Below are positions 1 through 16,208 of a stretch of 64,000 bases of DNA, in pieces. A program made the translations under genes and the position numbers. The number at the start of each line of letters is the position of its first letter. Position 1 is the stretch's first letter. Where the stretch lies: the NCBI GenBank assembly GCA_037975125.1, contig CM075856.1, positions 7,511,078-7,575,077 of the forward strand, read 5' to 3'. The DNA is from Latrodectus hesperus. Its lineage: Eukaryota; Arthropoda; Arachnida; Araneae; Theridiidae. The notes under the pieces were generated by a model. The model was not told where the DNA came from. It saw only the letters and a list, made by a program, of their open reading frames with translations, and made no database searches.

Positions 1-4115
<4,115 letters not shown>

Positions 4116-4324
4116 TTTAATAATTCTATCTAAACTGCTTTCGCGCTGAATGTATTGCTAAACATATAATTTTTGTGTGCATTCTTGAATTTATTTCAAA
4201 TTATGCATTACATTTGCAATTAAGAATTTTATAAAAATTAATTATTTGTTTGTAAGCATCGATTATTTTATGTTATAACCGTTATTTTTCGTTTTTATTG
4301 AAATATGTTTTCATTTTCTTCCAG

Positions 4325-5415
4325 TGGTGACCCGGATCGCTGCGATCACTTCGGCAACACAGCTCTTCACTGGGCAGCAGCAAATGGCCACATGAACTGC
4401 GTTTCCTTTCTGGTCAATTTTGGCGTGTCTTTGTGGGCGCTGGATAACGATTTTCACACCGCATCCAACGTCGCTGCCATCAATCAAAGGGAAGAGATTA
4501 TCCGGTATCTGGACGACGTTGTTGCAAGACAGAGCGCATTGAACAAAAAATTAGTGCAAAAACTGAAAGAAAAAGCCGTTCTCGACGCCGAGAAAAGAAT
4601 CAAACATTATCAGAAGCTGCAGAGGAAAGCAGCGAAGAGGGCCGAAAAAGAAGAGAAAGAAATTGAGAGGCAGAGACGAAAGCTGTATGGGTCTGAGTTT
4701 CAGCTGAATGGCGTGGCTCGCAAAGCATCAAGTCTGACTCTGGCCAGCCTTAAGCGTGAGAGCAAGATCACTTATGCATCGCCCAAATATTCAGACATCA
4801 TTAGTAATGGCGTGGGCACCACCAAAAAGGGACTGGGAGCTGTTTCCAAGCGAATCCAGCAGAAGAAACAGCACGTCGTCATGACAGCCGCTGATTTTAA
4901 AGTGAGGGAAACTGAATTAAATGGCAAGCGGTCCATCCGATCACTTACCGGGTTCTTGAGGGATTCAGAAGTGCTTTATGTGCCCAAGTTTGATACTCAG
5001 AGCACGACGTCGGGTGGCAACAACAACCACAGGAGACACATGAAGGATGTTTTTGATAACAAAAGCGAACTGTCGAGGGCAATCAGTGAACCTGATTTTC
5101 TTCACACTACCGATTCTGGTTTCGGAGATGAGGTATCTCCTCTTGAAACAGCTGGTAGTATTTTTGAAAGACCAGGATTCGGTTCAGTGGCTTTCAGAAA
5201 TTCTATGTCAGGTACACTGATGTCGCTGCCTTCAACGTCCACTGAAGAGAACGATGAAGATAGCGATGAAGATATAGATTCGACAAGGACAAGTGAGAAG
5301 GACTCAGATATGCAAAATGGCTCGGTCGAAGACAGCATAGGTAGTGCTGGTAGCCTGGCTCAGAGAAATAACCACCCACCATGGGATGATGACGAAGGTC
5401 ACTTTGACGATGAAG
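4325..5415 (+). CDS. USH1G/ANKS4B (SANS/Harp-like) scaffold protein, ankyrin and central-region exon
   Basis: This exon encodes about 363 residues of a homologue of vertebrate SANS (USH1G) and Harp (ANKS4B). These scaffolds link cadherin-myosin complexes at tips of actin protrusions. The exon opens just before GDPDRCDHFGNTALHWAAANGH, which aligns with human [22 protein letters not shown], in the ankyrin repeats. A basic, probably coiled-coil stretch follows (about residues 55-115), then family-typical motifs FERPGFGSVAFRN, SIGSAGSLAQRN and PPWDDDE. The acceptor is TTCTTCCAG before 4325 and the donor is GAAG/GTAAAA after 5415, in phase 1. Reading on past 5415 would only translate intron to a stop near 5573. 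The first ankyrin repeats lie in an exon I cannot find here, probably upstream of the window. USH1G and ANKS4B are one ortholog group at this distance, so I do not choose a symbol. Confidence 0.93.
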
Positions 5416-5754
5416 GTAAAACAAAAGTGGTTTTTATTCCGATAACACCTTTTCAATTTCTTTATGGATTTGACAAAAGTTTCTTACCTATTTATGTTTT
5501 AAATATAATAACACCATTTATTTACACATATTTTAACTCATGGAAAACATTGGGACAGCTGTCATGTGACTAAATTCAAACTGCTATTTAATTAGAATGG
5601 GATTAAGTGATATCAAGCATTTTTAATATTCATGACAATTATTTCTGAATTGAACTGTCGAAGAGAAGTAACTATAAAATTTCTTAAATGTAATAGATTA
5701 ATACAGAAATTATAGATTTATCAATTCAATCAAATATACCTGTTGGAATCCTGG

Positions 5755-5924
5755 CCGAGCTGGCAGCCGAATGGTTAGCGCTCTTGCCTTCGGTTCAACA
5801 GTTTGTGGGTTCAAATCCCACCTTGGGCATGGATGTTTGTAGTGGTTCGGAATCCACTTTAAGCCGTAAGTCCCGGTCTAATTAGCCCTCGTGTGCAAAA
5901 AATGACCGTTGAGCGACAAACAAA
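5755..5924 (+). mobile_element. tRNA-derived SINE, family 2 (reference copy)
   Basis: This is a 170-bp element with a tRNA-like head, an A-box region GGCAGCCGAATGGTTAGCGC and a canonical B box GGTTCAAATCC. The conserved tail reads GACCGTTGAGCGACAAACAA. It is bounded by a perfect 15-bp target duplication, CTGTTGGAATCCTGG (5740-5754 and 5925-5939), which fixes both ends and shows a recent L1-style insertion. Complete or decayed copies recur through the window, mostly in reverse orientation. Confidence 0.95.
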
Positions 5925-8218
5925 CTGTTGGAATCCTGGTAACTGAATATTTATTGGTTCAAATATTTTTCTAAGAAATATATTAATTTATCATCATATT
6001 ACAATTAATTTGTAAACTAGTGAATTCAATAACTGTCAATCTTATTCAAAGCAAATTATAAACACATTTCAGAATAACAATACTCTTCTAGCATGAGATA
6101 ATTTATTTAATCAGGTACTACATTTTTTCTCTTCAATAAAAATCTTCCTGGTGTTTCCAAATCCCTATTTCATTCTTCCCAAGTACTAATATAAGGACTT
6201 ATTTTTCCTAATTATTTAAATTTTTAAATCTATTTTCCCGTCTTTTATCAAAGACATTTGAATACATTTTGCGAGGGTTAAAACAGTTACAGCTTTCGTC
6301 AATAATATTTTTTATATGTAATTTTATAACATTATGATTTTAGGCAATAAAAGTGTGCTCACAAAATAAAATTTTAAATATGTTGTTGAATTCTGTATTA
6401 TGGTTCCTGCAAATGGGATAATAAATTTTACTCTGTAATATATCTTTGTTTTCAATTTTGTAATGTCATTCTAACATCATTGGTTACTCATCTTTCCATC
6501 AAAAATATTTTATGACATGTTTTTGCTTGTACTGTTGCTTAGTCATAGTGTTTAATAGGTCAGATACCAAATGATATAAATTTAATACGTTACAGAAAAT
6601 AATGTACTTGTGAAATCAAAAACAGATGTGAAATATGGCTCATGAAATTATTATTATGTGGTTCATTTAATTTTGAATGAAGATATTATTTTGCGGATAG
6701 TGACTCAATTTATTTTATCATATTTAATTATAACTAAACAAAAATAAAATAATGCTATTTATCATTTAATAAATTAAAAATCATGAACTCGTTTGTAGTC
6801 ATTTTTTCTAAGTATATGGTGCATTTTTAGACATATTAATTTTACCTTACATGATTCCTATCTAGTATCAAATTTATTAGTTTTTGAACTGTGTTTTTTG
6901 CGTTCTTATTTTTATATTTTTAAAAATAATACGTATTTAAAAAATTAATTTCCACCTAAAATTATTCAACATTTTATTTTTTGACACTTCAATTTTGATG
7001 TTGTTTATTGGATAAATTAACAATACATAGATATTTTAAAGATTTTACGAAGTGCATCGTCTATTTTGATTGCCCATTTTCATAAATAGTAATTCATATT
7101 CATATGTCTCAAAAGAATTAAGTTATAGCAATTCTTTTCAACATTTTATAATGTATAATTTAAATTATCCTGAAGACCGTAGCGAGGTATATACAATTAT
7201 TGATATAGCTATTTCAGTTTCTCAATTTGGAGAAAACTTCAAAGTTCTCATCTTCATTTAGATCTAGAAGTTTGTGGATGAGATAGATAACAAGATCTCA
7301 TTCTATTTCAGAGAGGAATATTCAGTTAAGTGATAGATTTGAAACATTTTTCATACGATTTAATCATGAGTATTATGCTACTAAACATAGTTCGTACAAA
7401 TTTATGAAGTTTTTCTTAGCTATGCAATTTAAATAACACTTCCTTAAAAATTATTATTATATTTTTTTTTTGCCTTAGAATGTTTATTCTACTGGAGTAG
7501 TAGAAAAAATAGCTTACAATATATTTCTGTTTGCTATTGCAAATTACAGAAATTGGATTCTTGATAGAAATCGTTATTCTTAGTGTGAGAGTTTTAAAAA
7601 GAAATAGTTTGTAAATGATATTAATTTTTGTTGACATATGTAATGACTGTTTTGTGATTATATTTTCGACATTAGAAAATTTTAAAAAAATTACTAAAAG
7701 TCCTTATTTTATTATATAAATAATCATTTATTATAATAAAATAATAATAAACTATAATATAAAAGGCGATGTTACTGTCATTCGGATGTTTACATATTAC
7801 TATTATCACGATTTTTCACATTTAATTCAAAATAAATTCAATTTACATACATGTCCCATCCCTCTGAAGAGTAGCATAACAAATAATATGAATATTTTCA
7901 AAAGAATTTTTTTTAAGACTTTATTTTATATTATTCAATTTTTAACATTTTTAATGTTTGTTTTTATCATTAGAAGTTTCAGACGTGTTTAATGTGTATT
8001 CTTTTAATTAAATAATTTAATATGAGATTTTTCTTTTGACTCGGCATTTATTTAAAAATTTAGCAAATTTAAATTAAAAAGCATTTTCTGAGTAGCTATA
8101 TTTCCATTTATAATTACAATGAATTGAAATTTGCCATTACTCCGTTTCTTATAGTTATTTACATAATTTTTTTTTATTTTGATGCATGAATATGAATGTT
8201 TATTTTCAATTTAAATTT

Positions 8219-8506
8219 AGCAGAGGTGGCAACCGAATGGTTAGCCTCTGGTTCTACAGTTCATGAATTCAAATCCCATGAATTTTTGCTTAGGTTTCAA
8301 ATAAAAACTCAATCTTACTCAATGCGAGCTATAAGCCTATGAGCATAAAGCTCCAAAACAGTTTTTTTGCCATAACCTAACCTAACCTAACCTCAAATCC
8401 CATTTTAGGCATGAGTGTTTGTAATAGTTCAGAATTCAATAAATTGTTGATCTTAGTCTAATTAGTCCTCAAGTGCAATAAATGATCGTTGAGCGATCAA
8501 CAAACC
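8219..8506 (+). mobile_element. tRNA-derived SINE, family 2, interrupted by a 113-bp insertion
   Basis: The two outer parts match the family-2 SINE: GGCAACCGAATGGTTAGCCTC at the head, and CTAATTAGTCCTCAAGTGCA then TTGAGCGATCAACAAACC at the tail. The body is split inside its B box by a foreign sequence at 8280-8392, so the copy is about 290 bp instead of 170. Confidence 0.85.
8280..8392. mobile_element. Small insertion ending in (CCTAA)n, arthropod telomere-type repeat
   Basis: A 113-bp segment lies inside a SINE between two copies of TCAAATCCCAT (8269-8279 and 8393-8403), a target duplication. Its right end is CCATAACCTAACCTAACCTA, just over three units of the arthropod telomeric pentamer TTAGG read on the complement. 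It has no coding capacity. It could be a short retroposon with a telomere-like tail, or filler from double-strand break repair. Confidence 0.65.
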
Positions 8507-8639
8507 AAATCAATTTCAACTTATAAACCGCGTTTCACATGTTTAATTAAACTTATTCAGTTAGAAATAAATGGATGGCTTTGATCCGTTACTACATACG
8601 TAACATTTCTTTCAAATAATAGTGACTTATCTTTGTCCG

Positions 8640-9260
8640 TTATTATTTATAGTCGTGAGCAATCAGTTAAGAAATCTGATAAGCAATTTGCTCGTTTTGC
8701 ACGAACTTACGTTTAAACTACGCCATCGACTTAATTTTACTGGAGTGCCTAATTATGGTACGGATCTTTATTCATAACGCTTTAACAATCATGACAGATG
8801 GTTGCAGAGCAGTCAGGGGTCCACCTTGCAGTCAACAAACATCCTGTCGCTGGTTTTACGGGCGGCATTTTAAACTCCGTGTCCTGCGTGATTCAGTGCC
8901 CGAAATGGCATTTTTTTCTTTCTCGGTCTTAGGCAATGAAAATAGAAGCGCCCGCATTACCCGATTGAGTGACATTCAGGACTGCCAGTCGTGACTGTAT
9001 CTTTCGCACGAATGTGGTTCAATGCTACATTTTCGGGGAGGAAGAATGGAAACTAATAAATAAATAAGTAGTTCGTTTTACGGTACGGTGATTTACCTAG
9101 TCACTAAAGGCACATATCGTCCTTTCGCAGAATTCCATTCCAACGGTCCACTTAATGAGGCAAGAATCAATTGACTCTGTCTCTTCCAGGTGAGGAGGTA
9201 CAGTAATGAATTCCCCAGATTGCCCAACGGAACTTTTCTTCGTCGAGACCATTTTTTTTT
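8640..9260. other. GC-richer intronic island, unexplained
   Basis: This stretch is clearly richer in G, C and CpG than the surrounding intron. It matches none of the repeat families seen elsewhere here. A 79-codon open frame at 8755-8994 has no domain I recognise. It could be a cis-regulatory element, an alternative promoter or an old transposon body. Confidence 0.35.
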
Positions 9261-10095
9261 CTGGTGACATTGTTGTGCAGAAGCAAATTACTTTTTGCAG
9301 TGACTGTACTGAGCTACCAGATTATGAAATTCATTTTTCAATGTCATCAAAGCTCGGACTTCATTAGCAGTGACCGCGAATTATATTTTTACATCAAAGG
9401 CATTCATTCAAAAAAATATAGTGCCTTCTAAAAAAAGTACATGTTTATATAATTCTGAATCATGTTATAGTTTTTAATAACTCAGTTGGTAATATTAAAA
9501 AAAGATTTGATGTTAAAGACTACGATTATTGATGATTTAAAATAATTGTAATTAGTAAAACAATCGATATTTTTAAAAAAAGTAGTACATTTACATCACT
9601 GTAATCTCATCTCATAACAATGCAGTAAAGCTTAGTGCTGTTTATCCTATGACAATTTCGTGATGCTTATTAAACGTGCATGAAATGTTTGATTTGAAAT
9701 TCAATTGTAATACTAAATATTAAAATTTAATTATATTTGCTAAGCATATATATTAAAAAATTGCAGATTTGAATAATATGTATGTAATTATTTAAGTAAT
9801 TATTTAAATATAACGTTTTTTTAAATGGAAACGATGCACAATTGGGAGATTTCTTTATCATTTCATCAATTCGAAATAAATGTCAGTACTAGATGTATTT
9901 TATTATTCGCGAATTCAGAAATAGAGAATAAAATTACTGATGAAACTGTACAGATATTCAGTTTGATTTAAGGAATTTAAATGTTGAAATTCATGTGTGT
10001 ATGTGTAATCATAATAAACAACTAATAACAAAAGAATTATCATTCTTTGGAAACATTAAACAATCCATTAGCCAAAATTAGTCCTCACGTAGAAT

Positions 10096-10290
10096 TTAAC
10101 CAATGTGAGCAGAAACTGTAACATCACTATTACCAAAACACTTTAGTATGGTTTTGGCTTGCTTAGGTGATAATACTTTAATCAAGAGATCACCAGATCT
10201 CATCTTGCGAGCATTTTTTACATTTCCAAATGTACCAATAAGACTTTTATTATCTGAAAATAGAAAATCATTATCGAAATTACCCTCCAT
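10096..10290 (-). pseudogene. Relic of a non-LTR retrotransposon ORF1 (Jockey-like gag)
   Basis: The minus strand encodes 64 residues including MRSGDLLIKVLSPKQAKTIL, with a preceding FGNVKNARK and a following VTVSAHIG. The pattern 'RSGDLLIEV...KQA..LL....V.VSPH' is typical of the RNA-binding gag-like ORF1 of Jockey-type retrotransposons. No zinc knuckles or reverse transcriptase are attached, so this is a fragment in the USH1G intron. Assignment rests on the one motif. Confidence 0.6.
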
Positions 10291-10784
10291 TTTCTTAATG
10301 AAAAAATAATTCTTATCACATACTATTTGTACTTCATAGGAAGGAAATAATTAGAAAAACACTTCATAAAGAAAATTGGTTATTTTAGGGCTTGAATACA
10401 TCACCATGGAGATCTACAAAAGGATTACAATGCTTTTTATGGTGTCCTTGAAGTAAACGTTGTAATGAAAGATTAAATTATATTGTAAAAGTAAATTCGT
10501 TATATGTATGTTAGCATTGGTTAGGAATTTATCGTAACATAAATACTGCTGGACAATTGCTAAGGACGGATCATAAATTGTAATGTAGCATAACATTAAG
10601 CGAAACATGAGGCCTAGTAGGATAAAATATAGTTGCCATACTGTTCAGACATTAGAATAAAGAATATTTATTGTTCTGGAAAGTACAAAAGCTGTGAAAC
10701 ATCTGAAAGAAAAAAAAATGTTCATTTGATGCGGTAAAATGGAACAATGCATCTAAAAGTTAGCAGGCACCTTGAAGAAAGGTA

Positions 10785-10904
10785 TCAGTACGGGATATGT
10801 CCACCGTGGAGTGTAATGGCAACATCTGTTATTTTTCGCCCTTCTTCGATCTTTCCAATAATTCGACCACGCATAAAATCATCTAAGTGGTGTCCGGAAG
10901 ACAT
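10785..10904 (-). pseudogene. N-terminal relic of a Tc1-like transposase
   Basis: Starting at an ATG at 10904, the minus strand encodes SSGHHLDDFMRGRIIG followed by KIEEGRKITDVA. This is the start of the helix-turn-helix DNA-binding region of many Tc1-like transposases. After about 40 residues the frame loses similarity. No DDE catalytic part or terminal repeats were found nearby. It is separate from the larger Tc1-like element near 31 kb. Confidence 0.7.
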
Positions 10905-11553
10905 GCCAAAAATTTCAAGTTCGTATATTAAATCTTTCCTGTAAAACTTTGACTCGAAACAACAACTGTCCACACGCGTTAAAACCTTTTAAGCTCTTAT
11001 GAACGCTATCACGTGATGAACAGACGTGGAAAAAAAATTTGCATACGCATACTTCTTCTTACGATATCCCGCAATTATTCTAATTTTCCACATTTTGCTT
11101 CCTTTCCTTTTGTGGTTGCTATGGATGATAGTATTATCAGTCCTTAGCAATTGTCCAGCAGTGTATTATGATATTTGTCTTGAATTTGTTCCACATTTAA
11201 GAAGTTATTCCCAAAAATGTCTTGAATATATTTTAAATAAACTGATAACTGTAGAAAAGGCTAATTAAGTTAGTGACTTACATATTAATTAACAGTATTA
11301 AGCATTTAATATATGTTTAAACTAATGAATTTTTATGAATTTCTATGCTGTTAAATTCATAGATTATCTTCGATTATGCCATCATTATGTAATTGCCAAG
11401 ATTTGTAGAAGCATTATCTGTTTTTTACTCGAATATGTGGTTTCATTCTCGTGATACAATTACGCAATAAGAACGAAATCATGTTAACTCTTTTGCTTTT
11501 TTCCTTTCAAAATTTCGATCAAAAATATTTATTGGATTTTTTTTGGCTTTCAG

Positions 11554-11783
11554 GAATGGACGCTACTCCCCTTGTCGTCTTCCTCGTTGCTCATGGATTG
11601 ATGGAGTACACAGCGGCTCTCACCCAAGAAAAGATAGATTTGGAAGCCTTGATGCTGCTGACAGAAGAAGACTTGAAAACCCTGGGCCTGCCCTTGGGCC
11701 CCCGCAGGAAGCTGGCCAAGGCCATTGAAGACAGGAAGCTGGCAATCGTCACTCCGGGGGACCTCCTGGATTCCAAACTATAA
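11554..11783 (+). CDS. USH1G/ANKS4B-like protein, SAM domain and C-terminal exon
   Basis: The last exon encodes 76 residues. It covers a SAM domain (from about MDATPLVVFLVAHGLMEY to LGPRRKLAKAIE) and a short tail ending DSKL. The core QEKIDLEALML is identical to human USH1G, and LPLGPRRKL aligns with VPLGPRKKI. The acceptor GGCTTTCAG supplies GA to complete the glycine codon begun at 5415. The final three residues, S-K-L, fit the class I PDZ-ligand pattern S/T-X-hydrophobic; vertebrate SANS ends DTEL and binds harmonin. An equivalent partner interaction here is an inference. The stop is TAA at 11781. Confidence 0.95.
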
Positions 11784-12430
11784 GATCTCAGTGCCCACAA
11801 TTAAGTATAATTTATAGGAAGTTGATGTAAAATATCTCCCAGAAGCTGTTTTTGCGATTTAAATTACATTCATTTGAGTGTTCGATGATCTCTATTGCTG
11901 ATCAGTTTTATGTCAACGAAATGTACAAATGAGACGTAAAACAGACTGTGATATAATCTAGTACTTTTGTAATAAGTATTGAATTTTGTGAGCTTTTGTA
12001 CAGACGCTAAACTAGTATAGACACTGCTTTTAAAGCATAGCTAGTAAACAAGTGAATTTTAAATTGTTTTCTCTGTTTTTTTTTCGCAGCATTTATTTAC
12101 ATAAATGTATTTATTTTTTTTGTCTTCATTTATCTGTAGAGTGAAGGCAAATGTCTTTATATAAATGAAGCAAAGTTATATTTTATTTGTTCTTTAAAAT
12201 TTCAAGGATCATGTGTGCTACCAATATAAATTTCTTCTATTTTATAATAATTTCTTATTTTACAGGAAACATTTGTAATTTGTATTTGTTAAAAAAAGTT
12301 ATATATAACTTGAAATGATCAAACTGGCACTGCAGAAACAAAATGTGATAGTATTTTTACATAATTTCATTTTGTCTGAAGACCGTGAGTTGAGCTTGTG
12401 GCAAAAAATAAATTTTGTATATAGAATACA
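11784..12430 (+). other. Probable 3' untranslated region of the USH1G-like gene
   Basis: Noncoding sequence follows the stop codon. A good poly(A) signal AATAAA lies at 12407-12412, with T-rich sequence after it, giving a 3' UTR of about 0.65 kb. Further AATAAA hexamers occur downstream (for example near 13821), so the true end could be later. Confidence 0.45.
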
Positions 12431-15400
12431 TTAGATATCATGAAACTGTCTGTGTATATTATTAAATCACTTTAACTTTATTCTTTTTGATTTCAATCAT
12501 TTCATTTGATTTTCATATATTGTGAGGGCGTTTGAAAATTAGATAGCTTTCTTTCATGCCAAATGAAGCACTAACAGTTGATTAACAATGATTTACACGT
12601 TAAAATTTGAAAAATTTAGGAAAGAACATCTTAAAATATATGTTCGAGTATAATTTTATTTTAATTAATATTTCTGTATTTGCATTTTGTCATTCAATGA
12701 TTGTTCGAAAGAATTCCATATAAAATCTAAAAATAATTGTTAAGACAATATTGTGTTACTGTTTTCAATATTCAAAATTTTAAAATTTATAAATGCTATT
12801 TAAAATTTGAAAATTAAAGTTAAGTTTAAGAATTATAAGTTAAATTAAAAAATTATGTATTCATAGTTTATGATAATTTTTGTTCTAAAATTGATCTTGA
12901 ATTTATTAAAATTTCTATAAAGGAATTAATTTTATTAAAAATATTTCATTAATTAAAAAATATTATTGTACATTAAATTATTAATATTATACATAATTAT
13001 AATACATTAAAAATATGTGTTTGAATATGAAATTATTTTTACATTTTTTGAGAAAAATTTTAAAAAACGGAAAATAATTATTTACATAAACTATTTCTCT
13101 AGTTACATAGATGAAAATTTCACTTTGATTTAAAAACTATCTGAATTTCTAAAAGTAAACTTGAATTTTTCAGTGAAGAATTTGCTTCAAACAATTTAGG
13201 TAAATATAAAAAAATGTGAATTCATTTCAAAACTATGGATGAAATAGTTGTGAAGTTAAAACTGTTTGAGATAAATTTTATATACCCTTATTTATATGCA
13301 TATTTATAATAAAAACTATAAAAGTAGTAAAAAATTTTGTATCTGCTTCATCTGATTTCTTATGTATATTAATAATACAATTTTGTTATTAGAGCTCATC
13401 TCTTCATTAATGATACAAAGTTTATATTAGTTGTACATGCTAGTTTTATTGAAATAATATATTTAATATAATGTCATATATTTCACGGAAGTAATGTGAT
13501 GTATGTAATATGATAAATTTTCTTGTATATTTTTTAAAATTAATATTAAATTGTTTTATAAATAGTTTATTTTATCTCACAGTTTAAAATTTTAGCATGT
13601 TAAACTTGTTTTTGATTTAAACTCGTAATAATCATTACATATATCTTATACAATGTTTGTACTTAAATTTATATTTACACTATAGTAAATTATTCTTTTG
13701 TTACATGTAAAACATACTTTTGTAAAAACATCTTTTTACATATAACCCTGTCAGATTTCCGTCCACCTTTTGTAAGACTATATTCCAAAGACTATTTTGA
13801 ATCTTGTACAATTTTTGTGAATAAATAAAACACATTCATATATGAATATTCTCTTGCTAAATATAGACACACAAAAATTTCCGGTTTCATTTTCTATAAC
13901 GAGAAACATATGCCTTTTCAGCGAAAACTATTTGTAGTGCAAAACAAAAAAAAGTGCTTGGGAGACAAACGATTTTAATTGCCAATTAGTAAACTACAAA
14001 TGGCAACACATGAGTGGAAGTTCACAATGAATTCAATCAGTTAAGGTTTGCCAAAGAATTCGTGAACCCGGGCCTTGACTTTTGTTTTATTCCTTGATTT
14101 CATGCTTCACTATGTATTTTTATTGATTGTTGTTTACAAAAAATTACTTTTTGCACACGACATATTTACGGAAGGATAAGTTACAGCATTTTGAAATAAA
14201 ATCCAATTTCTTCAAGGCTACGATATTTAATGCTGCCATCTATTTTTCATTTTGAGAAATACAATTCCACATTTTTAATTCTACATCATTCTTAATAAAT
14301 AGAAAATTGAATAAGTAAGAGATAATGGAGAAAAAAGTATACAAGCATTTAAAGAATATATTTTAAATATTTATAAATGCAAATTTTAACAGCCATGTAT
14401 TTCTGGAATCTAGTAAACAAAATATCCTATGAAGAAATATTCTACTCAAATGGTGAAAGTACTCATAAGGATGTAGTCCTTTTCATCATGTTAAGGATGT
14501 TAAACCTAAAAATTTCATGGTATTATATCATAATTTAAAGTAAAACATGTATTTCTTTATCAATATCAAATTTTCTATTTTAATATATTCTTTCTACTTT
14601 AAATAGATAAATTAAAATTTTTCATAAACTACAATTTATACTCATCTGTTAAAATTTACTTCTTTTCTGTAAATTCGGCATAAATGCAATTAAAAAACAT
14701 TTATTATTTTATTGATACGTTAAATATAACAGATTGTAAACAATTAATTTTGTCCTTTATTTTTATTTTGGATTTATTTATTAATTTTTAAATTTTCTGT
14801 AAAGCTTAAAATACATTTCTTATAAAACTGCTATTTTATTTTTATTTTCAATTTTAATAACATATTATTTTATTTTTCTTAAAAGTTTAAAATATTACAG
14901 TGGAAAACTTTAAGCCGTTCGATAATATGTAAAAAAATTATATTTACAGAGTACAAATCAATTTGATTATTTTCTTATTCAATAGTCAATAACAAGGTCT
15001 TATGATCCCACATACCATTTCTCGAAAAAAAAAAAAATAGTTCAATATATTTCTGATGCAGTTATATGATTGAATGTGTAATTTATAAAACATGAACTCT
15101 ACTTTCCACAAAACAGAATTATATTCTAAAAAAATAATCGGGATGTTATGGTCTACTTAGATACAACTGCCGCAGATACTCTTGGTAACTACTGATTGGA
15201 TTTACAAGTTAATCTTACCAACTCTTAAGAAATCTATTTTTGTAGCAGCTACTGGTTTAATTTGTTTTGAATCCTAAGTTCACTATTATCATAAAGACTA
15301 ATTTGAACGGAATCCATTTTTTATTTATTTGAACAGAATTGCATGATTCGGAACCTACTTAAAATGGATTCAGACTCATCAAGAATATCCATGCCCTAGG

Positions 15401-16117
15401 TAGAAATCAAACAGTCAAACCTTAACCATTCAATTGCTATTCTGATAATTGGTACCTGCATTAGTTTTTCATAGAAGTCTCCACAAAGAGTGTGTACCTA
15501 CAGCGGAGAGTGGTATGCACTGCAACTAGCATCGCAAGTGTACTCTTCACACTATGACCCCGAAATGAAATGCTTAAATAAATAGTCACCATACAGGTCA
15601 TTTAAAATACTAGTCAATGAAGGCCTGCATTCTGTACTACAGGAACAAAATTTTGCTCGCAAAATGACTCTAGATCTTGTTCTAGTAAGAACTGAAAATC
15701 TATTTTGTTCCAATACATTTAGGAAAAGACAAATTTAATAGAACCGGTAAATGAATATCAGAATATATTTGACTGAATGTATCGAATTCAAAATTGTCTA
15801 ACACGTCACTGTTAATGTATATTTATAATAATGTTGATCGAATTGCTTATCGACATGCAATATTGTGCCATGTTTCCTCCAACAAAATATAATACTTTAC
15901 AACACTGAAATCAGTTGATCAATTACTTTTGTGGGAAAAATATAATTTTGAATATAGATCTGCTAGTACATTTTCCGGATCTTATTCCATGTTAAATTGT
16001 GACGCTTTTGACACCATGTAGTAGATAGGACATTTTGTGGTCATGGATAGCGGGAGACTTTTATAGATAGCAGGCCATTCCCACATGTGACAAAGAAGGA
16101 AACCTGTTTGGGATATC
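12431..16117. other. Intergenic AT-rich DNA
   Basis: The stretch lies between the tail-to-tail gene ends. No gene is visible. It holds one copy of the 11-mer GCTGCCATCTA (14232-14242) and a decayed family-2 SINE on the minus strand near 15344-15440. Confidence 0.6.
15344..15440 (-). mobile_element. Decayed family-2 SINE
   Basis: In reverse orientation the sequence follows the family-2 pattern. TCGGAACCTACTTAAAATGG is a diverged body block, followed by a CATGCCCTAGGTAGAAATCAAA block and AACCATTCAATTGCTATTCT, matching the reversed B-box and A-box regions. It is strongly diverged and no target duplication is visible. Confidence 0.5.
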
Positions 16118-16208
16118 TTTAACAGACACGTTGCGTTGTGTTGTTGTTGTTAATTGTGACATTTGGACAAGCTAAGCTCGCTATGACTTGGTTATGCGAA
16201 TTTAAGTC
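16118..16208 (-). mobile_element. SINE family 5 (AAC-tailed), left part of an interrupted copy
   Basis: Reversed tail of a SINE with a (GTT)n/(AAC)n end and the block GACATTTGGACAAGCTAAGC. The same block closes the copies at 36402, 49601 and 63459. The copy is cut by a LINE-derived element at 16209-17116 and resumes at 17117. Confidence 0.8.

Larger units (their letters stand above)
5416..11553 (+). other. Intron of the USH1G-like gene
   Basis: The 6.1-kb intron joins a phase-1 donor (GAAG/GTAAAA) to an acceptor (GGCTTTCAG/GA), completing a glycine codon. It contains two family-2 SINEs, one with an internal insertion, a GC-richer island at 8640-9260, a LINE ORF1 relic and a Tc1 relic. The stretches 5940-8218, 9261-10095, 10300-10784 and 10905-11553 are AT-rich and I see nothing else in them. 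Confidence 0.9.

Noticed and set aside
5102..5424. Minus-strand open frames over the USH1G-like exon
   Set aside because: They are shadows of the plus-strand coding exon and have no domain.
5416..5573. Extension of the ankyrin exon to a stop at 5573
   Set aside because: The composition changes sharply after 5415, a good donor is present there, and the SAM exon joins in frame. The tail would be intron translated.
5755..5830. A free-standing tRNA gene
   Set aside because: A and B boxes are present but no cloverleaf can be drawn with a proper acceptor stem, and the unit recurs with target duplications. It is a SINE head.
7416..7992. Short open frames rich in Ile, Phe, Lys and Asn
   Set aside because: This is typical of AT-rich noncoding DNA; there are no domains, signal peptides or splice support.
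8755..8994. A 79-codon frame in the GC-rich intronic island as a gene
   Set aside because: No domain or splice evidence and no similarity I recognise; kept only as an unexplained island.
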